A stretch of DNA of 64,000 bases from Trichomonas vaginalis G3. Its lineage: Eukaryota > Parabasalia > Trichomonadida > Trichomonadidae. Location of the stretch: NCBI RefSeq assembly GCF_026262505.1, contig NC_067207.1:33944082-34008081 (forward strand). Direction: 5' to 3'. Positions 31,691 to 40,699 of this stretch are shown here, piece after piece. Under the pieces are notes generated by a model. That model ran no database searches, was not told the origin of the DNA, and saw only the letters and a list, made by a program, of their open reading frames with translations. The translations under genes and the position numbers were made by a program. The stretch's first letter is position 1; each line of letters begins with the position of its first letter.

Positions 31691-33550
31691 GCAATTCTAT
31701 ACCATGCGTAAACTGTCATGTAAGGTGGCATGTATTCTTTACTTTGTCCCGTTGTTTGTGTATATCCTGAAACGAAATGTGTATGGTTTCCTTCTCCCTG
31801 AGTGTCACTCCAGTAACAATTTATAGCAAACTTAACGTCGTCTTTAACATCATATCCTTTACCTTTTGTCATTCCTGACCAATCCCAATATCTATGCTTA
31901 TGCCAACCGCTTGAGATGTACTTAAATCTATGTAGTGACTATGTGCAGGTAAATTTTCACCTGAAATCGTTTTACTTCCACCTGTTTCCTTTGAAGAGTT
32001 TGCACAATACAAAACCTGTCGACTATTTGTTCCCATGCACCAACACCAAACATTACTTGAGGACCTCTTGCTTCCATAGATGTATAAATAGAACCTACTG
32101 GGTTCATTAAATCAAACATATGAGACATTATAGGATTGTCTCTTTTGAACTTAAAATATAGTGCAACTATTTCAGGTTTCTTCTGGTTTGTGTCAGAATA
32201 TTTTTTATAATATAATCTTATGTTTCAGGGTAGGTAAAGTCTTGACTATAATATTTATTTCTGTCATCTTCATAATAGTATACTATTCTCGTTTTTTCTA
32301 TTGCATTATATCTTTTATATCTATAATAATCTAAATATAATGTTAGCTTTTGTTCATCTACATGTGGTGTTCTGACGTCATCTCCATAGTCATAATAATA
32401 TGGTGCTGGAGCTGGGTCAGGCAATGTCATATCTGCCATTTCATAAACTCTTAAATATTTCTTTTGTTCGTCTCCATATAAGTTTAAGTAGCAGTTGTTG
32501 TCTAATGGAACTTTAACTTGTGTACCATTATTCTTTTTATAGCTTACATACATTTCATTGTTATTTTTCGGAATGAGTTTATACCGTATACCATTTTTTA
32601 AGGAGTGTACAAACTGCCATCTAAAATATTTATTTTCTTCATTGACAGAAAAGTCACCAACAATAGTTTCAATATTTTTTGTTGTTCCTATCAAACTTGG
32701 TATATTTCATTGACATATGTTTTATCTGCTTTATTTCAAGGCTAACGTTTAAGTCTGTTATTTCAGAAGATGTATGTGTATGTCCAACGTCACTTTCCTG
32801 TTTAAGGTTTCTTGTAAGTTTGTAATATTTGCAATAGTATGTGTATGTCCAACGTCACTTTTCCTGTTTAAGGTTTCTTGTAAGTTTGTAATATTTGCAA
32901 TAGTATGTGTATGTCCAACGGCACTTTTCCTGTTTAAGGTTTCTTGTAAGTTTGTAATATTTGCAATAGTATGTGTATGTCCAACGTCACTTTTCCTGTT
33001 TAAGGTTTCTTGTAAGTTTGTAATATTTGCAATGGTATGTGTATGTCCAACGTCACTTTTCCTGTTTAAGTTTCTTGTAAGTCTGTTATTTCAGATATAG
33101 AATGTATATGAGTCTTTTTAGAATATTCGTTTTCAGCTCTTGTCACTTCACCTGACATTTTATTGTCAACATATGTTTTGTCTGCTAGTTCAGGATGAGT
33201 ATGTTCTTTTGTTGCATAAGCATTGTTAGCTCTTTCTTCTTCTTTTGCTATTGCATCGTCTACATATTCTTTGTCAGCTTTGTTGTCAACATCTGCTTTC
33301 AAAAGAAGTTCATTTATAGGTTTCTCGTTTAAAGTTCCTTTTGTTGGATTTATACAGACAGTATGGTTCTTATTGTCTTGAAATAGAAACTCATCTGTCA
33401 TTGGGTTTAATGTCAGTTTTAAGTTTCCTTCTTTCAATGACTCAGATATCTTAGAATAGTTTGAAAAAGTTTGTTGTTTCTTATTTAGAGCTTGTATAAT
33501 GAGTTGTCGGTTGTGTTGTATTCTCTCATAGACGCTGTTTCATTTGACAT
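31687..33550 (-). pseudogene. Phage tail-fibre-like protein, element A, broken
   Basis: Copy of the open gene at 47791-49464, with several breaks. It differs conspicuously in carrying five copies of a 22-residue HTHT-bearing repeat (about 32774-33080) where the other arm has two. Confidence 0.8.
32774..33080. repeat. 66-bp tandem repeat within the fibre gene (five units)
   Basis: Each unit encodes a stretch of the form HTHT-IANITNLQETLNRKS-VG. The sister arm at about 48238-48376 has two units. The units are nearly identical, so the expansion or loss is recent. Confidence 0.9.
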
Positions 33551-33568
33551 TTTTATTCTAGATAAAAT
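33551..33568. promoter_or_regulatory. 18-bp divergent promoter, A copy
   Basis: TTTTATTCTAGATAAAAT lies between the fibre start (33550) and the minor-capsid candidate start (33569); mirror of 47773-47790. Confidence 0.55.
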
Positions 33569-34408
33569 ATGCTTTCAATAGAAAAAGAAAATTCTAGAGT
33601 TGCTACAACTAAACCATTAGATGAACTTTTTACTAATGTAGGTCAAAAGTTTGAGACAGAGACCGTAAAGCATGAACTATCGTTTTGACTACCGTTAAGA
33701 TGGTTAAAGACCCATCCGTCACAAAAGCTATTGGCTTTCGTAGAATGAAGTTCATTTCAGAAGCCATACATGGTTTCCCATTTACAGTCGGTTTTGAAGT
33801 TCGATACTATAACAAAGAAAAACGTATGTATGAGAAATTTGAACAGGGAAAACTTTTACAAGTGAATTTGCTTGTAAACTTAGAAACAACTCTTCAAGGC
33901 TTTTCAAGAAAAAATAAACGATATCTATATCGAATATGCAAAGCAGTATAACATTGACGAAGGAGAATACCATCTCGATATTATATATGACAAAAAATGC
34001 AACTGTTAAAATCATAGAATAGAAGACCTTGGAGAAAACGTTTAATTTTCTACAAAATATAACAACTTGGCATGGTATAGATTTATGAGGATGTTAAATC
34101 AGCCTGCAGCATATCCAGTACACCCAGACTTTTATGAAGTCGAAACCCTAATGGAACATATGAAAAATGTTTTCGACCCAGCTGCTATTATTGTTCATGC
34201 TTCATTTTCTGGCGCCCAAAACTCTTTTTTATGCTTGGCAAATGACTTTTACGAAAAACCTACAAAGTTATACGAACCACCAAGTGGAAGTATTTCAGAC
34301 TTTCAAGTATGGTTTACTACAGATGGAAGAAAAGAATTTCCATTATACCATGCGTTTTACTTAGAACTTAGTTTCATATACAACTACTATCGAACGGTAA
34401 AAATATAA
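33569..34408 (+). pseudogene. Minor capsid (penton-like) candidate, element A, broken
   Basis: Copy of 46924-47772 with several breaks. The C-terminal block (SFLCLANDFYEKPTKLYEPP, then FQVWFTTDGR) is well kept. Confidence 0.55.
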
Positions 34409-34411
34409 TTT

Positions 34412-34653
34412 TTAATACGGTTGAGGTGTTGGATTTGGTTGCCAACTAGACTGTGGTGCAGGTTCAGGCTGTTGTATAACAGGAGCTTGTTCTTCTGGTT
34501 CAGGGTCTTTAGGTATAATACCAAAACTGACCTACTCTTTTACCAATATTTTTGACTCCGTTCCAAATTCCTCTTCCGACAGATTTTATTCCATTCCATA
34601 TACCTCTTCCAACATTTTCGAAAGAAGTTTCCTATTCTTCCAAAGAAACCCAT
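34412..34653 (-). pseudogene. Small amphipathic glycine-led protein, element A, broken
   Basis: Copy of the open gene at 46677-46919; one or two breaks. Confidence 0.6.
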
Positions 34654-34671
34654 TTTACTATATGTAAAAAT

Positions 34672-35034
34672 CTAATGTCCGCCTAGTCTCTTACGTTTCC
34701 TGTTGAGTTCCATAGCATTCTTTAACTGGAGCTCATACATTCTGTTTCTCCTCTGGTAGAAAACATATTCTGGGTCAACTCCTGTGTTCGCGTCATCTGC
34801 ATAAAGTTGTTTATATCCCACTTCAGGGTTTGTATAAAACTCTTTCCATATCATATTTGCATGCCATGGTGGCAAACCTAACGCAGCGTCATTTGACATG
34901 GCAGTTTGCATTTGTACATCTGTTGGCACTTGACCATAGTTTGCCATTGCAGTTTGTATTCTAACTTCATTTGGAATATTCTCTGGGTTTGGTTGTCCAG
35001 GTTGCTGTGCATTCGCTAAGTTCTGTGCGTCCAT
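34672..35034 (-). CDS. 120-aa hypothetical protein, element A
   Basis: Open, one residue different from 46297-46659. Gln/Asn/Pro-rich N-terminus with two QTAM-containing repeats, basic NRKRKRLGGH end. Likely a particle protein by position. Starts after GATATTTTTATCTAATATTAA. Confidence 0.6.
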   Translation of the reverse strand: MDAQNLANAQQPGQPNPENIPNEVRIQTAMANYGQVPTDVQMQTAMSNDAALGLPPWHANMIWKEFYTNPEVGYKQLYADDANTGVDPEYVFYQRRNRMYELQLKNAMELNRKRKRLGGH

Positions 35035-35057
35035 TTAATATTAGATAAAAATATCTC

Positions 35058-35189
35058 TTACGAGTACATATGCTGAACATTTGCAGACATTGGTTCATCT
35101 TCATATTCTCTGTACTTTTCTGCCACGTCAAATAAATAAATGACACAATGGAAAAAACCTAAAACAAGTAGTCCTATTTCAAACCACAT
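35058..35189 (-). CDS. 43-aa single-pass membrane microprotein, element A
   Basis: ATG-to-stop, almost identical to 46142-46273. IGLLVLGFFHCVIYLF forms one hydrophobic helix, followed by an acidic tail. Overlaps the 3' end of the methyltransferase gene by 16 nt. Confidence 0.55.
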   Translation of the reverse strand: MWFEIGLLVLGFFHCVIYLFDVAEKYREYEDEPMSANVQHMYS

Positions 35190-35989
35190 TTACTTACTAA
35201 TAAAATTTCTTTATTGTGACACTTTCTCCAGTTTATGGGACCTCTCATATTCTATCTTGTCATATATAAACTCATAGTCATGTATGTCCTCTAACCATCT
35301 CATAACGGTTTCCAAACCACTTTTATCGGATGTAAAGTAAAAGCATGGATGGTTATGTATAACGTCTAAAGTTTCTAAAGAGTCTCTCAAAGTCCAGTCT
35401 ACTTGGTATTGAAAATCCCATGTGTTATAGAACGGCGGGTCCACTATAAAGAAAACATTTTCCTTGTCTTTATATTTTTCATACAACTCTGTCCAATGAC
35501 ATCTCACAAACTCTATACCATCAATATATTTTTCTATGCCCTCTTTGAAAACATTTGTATAGTTAAGATATAAAACTTTTGACATAAGTGTTTCAATGTC
35601 ATGAACTCTTATAGCACCACTATATAATAGTCTAGCAGATATACTATTCCAGTCTATATATTCTGCTTTTTTCAAAACCTCTCTCACAATATTTTTCTTA
35701 TCTAATGGTATACGTTCCATCTTACCTATATGTATCTTTTCTTTTAACTCTTTCAATATATTGTTTGTGTCTGGAATATGTTTGAGACGGTCCATATAGT
35801 TGTCGAAGTCATTGCATATAATCTTTGAGTCTGGGAATATTGTATGGCACAAATGGGATATATAGAAACTTCCACCGAACAAATCTACAAATGTTAGACC
35901 ATTCGGTAGTTCTTAAGTTCTCTCAATATAATATCTTTACATCTACTCTTATTTCCAAAGAACGGTAACGGTGGTTTTGTAAAATTCAT
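35174..35989 (-). pseudogene. D12-class DNA adenine methyltransferase, element A, broken
   Basis: Copy of the open gene at 45339-46157; about two breaks. Confidence 0.85.
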
Positions 35990-36045
35990 TTATATATAAT
36001 AATAAAAATTTTTTTACCCGAAAAGTGACAGAAAAGTGACAAAAC

Positions 36046-36171
36046 ATTTCTTATGGGCTAGAGGGCGCAACGCGCCTGGAAGCCCACACATACACCCTAC
36101 GGTCCTCCTCTTGGGTCTTGGGCAAAATTTCTTATGGGCTAGAGGGCACGAAGTGCCTGGAAGCCCCACTA

Positions 36172-36173
<2 letters not shown>
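36046..36173. repeat. Duplicated nested hairpin at the A/host border
   Basis: TTCTTATGGGCTAGAGGGC occurs twice (about 36049 and 36129), each followed by a perfect mini-hairpin (GGCGC-AAC-GCGCC and GGCAC-GAA-GTGCC) and then TGGAAGCCC, which pairs with the GGGCT upstream. A 28-nt T run follows (36174-36201). Mirrored at 45155-45282. Confidence 0.75.
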
Positions 36174-36201
<28 letters not shown>

Positions 36202-36206
<5 letters not shown>

Positions 36207-36413
36207 GAAATTAAAATATAAAAAATTTAATAGTTAATTTAAGTTTGTTTTTTATTTTTATTTTAGAACTGTTTTCATAGGAATTGAAGGGTGCGAGGTA
36301 TATAGTATGCCTATATACCTCTCACCCTTCAATTCCTATGAAAACAGTTCTAAAATAAAATAAAAAACAAACTTAAATTAACTATTAAATTTTTTATATT
36401 TTAATTTCATATT
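36202..36413. mobile_element. 212-bp fold-back (MITE-like) element
   Basis: Near-perfect inverted repeat. Arms of about 92 bp begin AATATGAAATTAAAATATAA and end ...GAATTGAAGGGTG, around the inner palindrome GAGGTATATAG-TATGC-CTATATACCTC. No coding capacity. Borders the host gene region; target duplication unclear because of the T run. Mirror at 44911-45123. Confidence 0.75.
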
Positions 36414-36550
36414 TTTAATAAATTCCTTATATATTATAATTATATATTAAAAACCCTTTCGAATTTTGGCGCGAAAAATAAGAGTAAGTGTCACTTTTTG
36501 TCACTTTTTCTAGTGACCCTTTTCGGTACGGAACAAAAATTTTCTCAATT

Positions 36551-36555
36551 TCATA
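36551..36555 (+). promoter_or_regulatory. Initiator-like element of the lectin gene
   Basis: TCATA lies 13-17 nt before the ATG at 36568, fitting the trichomonad initiator (TCA then pyrimidine then T/A) and its usual short leader. Same element mirrored at 44767-44771. Confidence 0.6.
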
Positions 36556-36567
36556 TTTTATATTATC

Positions 36568-36936
36568 ATGAGATGCTCAATCTTATGCAGTTCTCGACCA
36601 GATTTTTGTTTGTCAGTGAAGATTGGCCCAGATGGCGTTGAAAAAGCTGTTCTTGGTACTTATATTAACACAATAAACCAACAATTCCTTATTCAAGACA
36701 ATAACATCATTTCTCTTAAAACAGGTCATTTACTAACAAATGAAGATCCCCTTGTTTTCACCCCAAGGACTAGCGATAGCAAACAAATTTATCATATAAA
36801 TTCTGACGGTACTATTTCAAATGCCAATGGCTTAGTTCTTGATATTAGGGCAGAAAAAATAGTCCAAGATACAGATATCATTCCATTTCCAAAACATGGA
36901 AGATTCAATCAAATATGGCGTGTTGTTTCAATATAA
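36568..36936 (+). CDS. Ricin-B-like beta-trefoil lectin domain protein (host)
   Basis: 122 aa, open. The segment ending FNQIWRV carries the QxW-type signature of ricin-B repeats, and FLIQDNNIISLKTGHLL and GLVLDIR are the matching strand patterns. It probably binds sugars or is a small beta-trefoil scaffold; no signal peptide is evident. Identical copy on the other arm (44386-44754). Confidence 0.55.
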   Translation: MRCSILCSSRPDFCLSVKIGPDGVEKAVLGTYINTINQQFLIQDNNIISLKTGHLLTNEDPLVFTPRTSDSKQIYHINSDGTISNANGLVLDIRAEKIVQDTDIIPFPKHGRFNQIWRVVSI

Positions 36937-37081
36937 GATGATTAAGAATAGTTGTTTATTAAGTTTCTACTACTTTTTTGTTTACACTTAACCTAAATGT
37001 TTATTAATATCTTCGATAAAATTTCAAAATTTTTATGATTAGCTTTGAATAACCTCTTGCTCGCATGAAGAGAGAGAATTT

Positions 37082-38319
37082 ATGGATATCTGCGATAAAA
37101 TTGTTGATCGAATACCATCAACAATTTTTTTTTATTCTTTTTTGATGATTGGGCCATCAACCATGCTTCCTAATGCTTTTGAAAAGCTCCAATTATCTGT
37201 TGGATGCTATGTTCAGCTTGCTGTTAAGGTAAAGAACAATAAAGTTTCAGAAATTGTCAATGAAATTTCTAAAAAATGCATAGGCTGTCGAACATTGTTT
37301 GATGGTAAGAATTATGTTTACACAGATCAGCCATGTCCAACTTATCAAATTCCTGATAAGTTTCCTCATTTAGAAGAAGCAAATAAATTTGTTGCCAAAA
37401 ATTATACAATTCCTGAGTCAACACGCTTAGCATCAATATGCTATAATAAGGACACAGTTATATTTAATTGCAATCATTCGTCATCAGATGGCGGATACAT
37501 GAAGATGCTTTTGGATCATTTGTGTGGACGAGAAACACCAAAAGATCCTCAAGCCAAAATCCATACATCAATAATTGATGCACTTTCTGATCAATTAGCT
37601 AACGCAAATGGCAAAATTTCAACGATGACTACTCCAATCAGAAATTATCGCAAGAAACAAGAAAAGGAATATGCAATTTACACATTGATTGAATTTCCAA
37701 TCAAAGAAAAGATGTCGAAAGTTACAGAAAAAATGATGCTTGCGGCAACACTTTCTGCTTCAGCATACAACAAAATGTTAACTTCTATTGCCAGCCAACT
37801 TGCTGTTGATGCCAGAAGATACATGAAAAACCCAGATTGGAGTCATTGCAACATTGATAGTTTAATTGTTGCTGATGCACATACAAACATCGCTACAAAG
37901 TATGCTAAATTGACTATTGATGAATTGGGTGCTTTACTCCGTAAGGATATGCAAAAAAATTAAAGAATGGCGAAGCATTAAGATCTATTAATCATTTATA
38001 CAAAGGAACATATCCACCAGCAATGACTGGCTCTGTAAGTGTTACAAACATTGGTAAAATGACTACAGGAGGCGATATTACTGATGCTCAAATTGCAACT
38101 TCAATTTGCAAAGGTCCTTATCCACCAGGAGGAATGTCAATATCATCAACACTCGTTAATGATATTTTCAGGGCCAGAATCTACACTTCTCCTTATATTA
38201 CAAGCTTCAAAGAAGCAGAAAAGTTCAAGAATGCTGTAAACTACTGCATTAAAGAATTAAAGCCTGACATGACAGTTAAAGAAGCCTTTACCAACCTCAC
38301 AAAAATAATTCATCAATAA
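37082..38319 (+). pseudogene. Acyltransferase-like (condensation/HxxxDG family) gene, frameshifted copy (host)
   Basis: Same gene as the intact 412-codon copy at 43004-44242. This copy lacks one base in a run of A near 37951, which ends the frame at 293 codons; the remainder continues in another frame to 38319. The motif NHSSSDGG (HxxxDG) is present. The loss falls in a homopolymer-like tract, so a sequencing error is possible. Confidence 0.7.
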
Positions 38320-39082
38320 TTTTGTTATAATTTTTTTATTTTGTCTTATTTTTCTATTCATTATCTTATTTGAATAAATATTTTCGATTCACCTCATTAG
38401 TTTTCTTTGATATTCTTCTTTCTTGACAATTTGCCCCTCCTGTTATTGAGAATCGAATAGAATTTAAGAAATCAATGTATTTTAACTGAATAACAGGAGG
38501 CATAGATTTGATATTAACTTTAGGTCCAAAACTTTACAGTATTAATGATAATTTAGATGATTTATATGGATGGAAATATGAATCATGAATAGTTTTAAGA
38601 TATTATTATGAAATTTAATGATGTGTCTTTTGTAAATTTATTACATTGATTTAATATTTCCATATTTTATTTAAAAGATATGGAAATTTCAAATTTAATA
38701 ATAAATTTTCCAAAAAAAATTCAAATTCTAAAATTTGAACTTCATCTTCTATTGTTTTCGTACCATAAAAATGGATTCAAAACTTTTTTGGAGAAAATCA
38801 TTACCATAAAACTTCTTCTATATTGGATATTGAGCATTTTTATGTTCATACTTTATCAATATTAAGTATAATTTTTGAAATGATTTTTAACAGAAGTATT
38901 TTTAAGGGTAATCATTTGATTTTTTACACATAATGACGAAACACACTTGATAAACCTAGTATTTTGTGATGATTTAGTTAAATATTGAAATATGTTTTTT
39001 AAAATATCAAAATTTGTATGTGAACAAAAAATAAACAATTTAAAATGAAACATAGTGTTAAAAAAAAGTCAAATAAGATAAA
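38320..39082. other. Host intergenic stretch
   Basis: AT-rich. No convincing gene. It contains an inverted repeat CCTCCTGTTATT (38436-38447) / AATAACAGGAGG (38489-38500) that could form a stem between the acyltransferase and Raptor 3' ends. A 61-codon open frame at 38680 looks like chance. Mirrored at 42242-43003. Confidence 0.6.
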
Positions 39083-40699
39083 TCAAATCATTGTTCCACA
39101 GTAGTACTTCTCTATGAAGCCATTCGATTTAACAGCTTCTATAACCATCTTAAGGATGCTACATTCCTCTTGAACTTCATCATATTTACCTTCAAGAGCC
39201 AAATTTATTAATTTAAGGACTTCTTCGTCTTTTTCTGTAGCTTTTATCTTATTTAAGTTATCTAGAATAGCATCGTCATGCTTGTACTGCTGAATTCTTG
39301 ATAGAGAAACAACAATTTGCTGTCTAACAATTGGTTCATCGTCATTTTCAAGCATTTCAAAGAGTTTATCGAGCATATTCCTATCCTTCATCATTCCCAA
39401 TAGGAAAACTGTCGATGCTCTGATGAAATACGATGAATTATCGAGGAGTGGGTAAAAATTCTGTCCGAAAGGAGGCAAATTCATCAATCTTCCAGCGGAT
39501 CCGAGTAGTAATCCAAGTAATATCGATGAATATGGGGCGCATTCTTGAGCTTTTTCTACGCATACGTTCCAAATCTTTGTAAATATCGAAAGGAAGTTCC
39601 ATGAGATGGCGCAAATGATGGCAAGCATTCCAGCCTTGATTTCAGAGACACTGGACTCTTTAGTGTCTTGGAACCAGAATAGCCATTGTTGTTGAAAAGG
39701 TGACATCGCGCCCGTACCGGACGATATCGACAAAATTTTTGCCAACAACAGAATTGCGGATTCTGAGGGTTTGTCCATTTCTATGATCGTCTTTGCGATA
39801 TTTGAGCGGGGAGCGTAGATAGCCAAGTCTCCATGTGTATCCAAGAAGTCGCAGAGTGTTGAAACTGCTGCTTCGCAAAATTCTGCTCTTGTAATGAAGA
39901 ATGAGAAGATTGGCATGACTCCGACAGTCGGGAATGACTTGAATGACTTGATGAACATCTGGAAAATCATCGTAGCAGCTTCTTGGTCGGACATTGCGAG
40001 TGAACAATCTAATGCTGTGTCCCAGAAGAGCCATAGATCATGGCTTGATGTAGGGCGATGTTCTGGAATTGAGATTGGATGTAAATTGAAGCTTTGCATA
40101 ATGCGCATTGATAAAATAAATCCTCTAGCGAGTTGTGTCATCGCTGGGTCTTTTGCGAGTATGTCGAAGAGTGTAGCTGGTTGTGTGTCGAATGCAATTG
40201 CATCGATAAGAGCAAATAAGAATTTCTTGAGGAAATAATTTGGATGATTTGAATTTTCAGTGCCTTTGAAGACGTAGCTATGGCGACGAGTATGCCACCA
40301 TACTGCTGTCTCAAATGGCGAAAGCAAACATGAGCTAAACAAATCCCATGGTGCATCTGTTGAAATTGGAAGAACTTCATTAGGAGAACATGCGAAGAAA
40401 GCGATAACATCTTGTTTCTTTTGTAAGAAGGGCAAGATATTTCCTGCTGATGGACTATCAACAATGAGACAAAGAGGAGTTGGACAAATGTTCATCAAAG
40501 TCTCGATTTTCATTGGCTTATATTTCGAACGATCGTCTGAGAAGAAGAAAAGACTACCATCAGCTGTAGGCGGTAAACAGCCTTGACCGAAGTAATGAAT
40601 GATTAATCGTTCTGTTTTTGCGTTTTGACTGTAAATTTTAATAACTTCGTTGATCCTCCTGGCAATAAAATCAGCGAAGTTATTAAAATTTACAGTCAA
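39083..40699 (-). CDS. Raptor homologue (TORC1 subunit), left-arm copy, N-terminus lost at the palindrome centre (host)
   Basis: The caspase-like RNC domain is clear: IIHYFGQGCLPPT, then PLCLIVDSPSAGN, FFACSPNEVLP and DLFSSCLLSPFETAVWW, in the order found in Raptor/KOG1 proteins. It is followed by HEAT repeats (FLLGMMKDRNMLDKLFEML, EPIVRQQIVVSLSRIQ). No WD40 region follows, and the gene ends at 538 codons. The first codons of the open frame are antisense of the other arm, so the true N-terminus is missing. Raptor presents substrates to TOR kinase. Confidence 0.78.
   Translation of the reverse strand: MTVNFNNFADFIARRINEVIKIYSQNAKTERLIIHYFGQGCLPPTADGSLFFFSDDRSKYKPMKIETLMNICPTPLCLIVDSPSAGNILPFLQKKQDVIAFFACSPNEVLPISTDAPWDLFSSCLLSPFETAVWWHTRRHSYVFKGTENSNHPNYFLKKFLFALIDAIAFDTQPATLFDILAKDPAMTQLARGFILSMRIMQSFNLHPISIPEHRPTSSHDLWLFWDTALDCSLAMSDQEAATMIFQMFIKSFKSFPTVGVMPIFSFFITRAEFCEAAVSTLCDFLDTHGDLAIYAPRSNIAKTIIEMDKPSESAILLLAKILSISSGTGAMSPFQQQWLFWFQDTKESSVSEIKAGMLAIICAISWNFLSIFTKIWNVCVEKAQECAPYSSILLGLLLGSAGRLMNLPPFGQNFYPLLDNSSYFIRASTVFLLGMMKDRNMLDKLFEMLENDDEPIVRQQIVVSLSRIQQYKHDDAILDNLNKIKATEKDEEVLKLINLALEGKYDEVQEECSILKMVIEAVKSNGFIEKYYCGTMI

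Larger units (their letters stand above)
31509..36173. mobile_element. Maverick/Polinton element A, continued to its border with host DNA
   Basis: Mirror of about 45155-49640. Order: integrase 3' part, fibre, minor-capsid candidate, small membrane-active-like gene, 120-aa gene, 43-aa membrane microprotein, adenine methyltransferase. No terminal repeat matching B is visible at the host side, where a hairpin pair and a run of T mark the border. Around eight breaks. Confidence 0.85.
31514..40649. repeat. Left arm of the giant palindrome
   Basis: Reverse complement of 40675 to about 49640 at very high identity, with a 25-bp spacer (40650-40674). Beyond element B the match continues between 9876-7913 and about 49643-51607, so each arm is about 11 kb when insertions are discounted. 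Differences include repeat number in the fibre gene, T-run length (28 against 31) and scattered small changes. Confidence 0.92.

Noticed and set aside
32774-33100. Open frame on the plus strand through the fibre repeat
   Set aside because: It is the antisense of the 66-bp repeat, whose length is a multiple of three and therefore keeps other frames open.
36174-36201. T run read as a retroposon poly(A) tail
   Set aside because: No reverse transcriptase, target duplication or LINE/SINE body beside it; simple low-complexity tract next to a fold-back element.
38680-38865. 61-codon frame between host genes (and its mirror at 42458-42643)
   Set aside because: Very AT-rich, Lys/Ile/Leu/Phe-only composition, no initiator nearby; probably chance.
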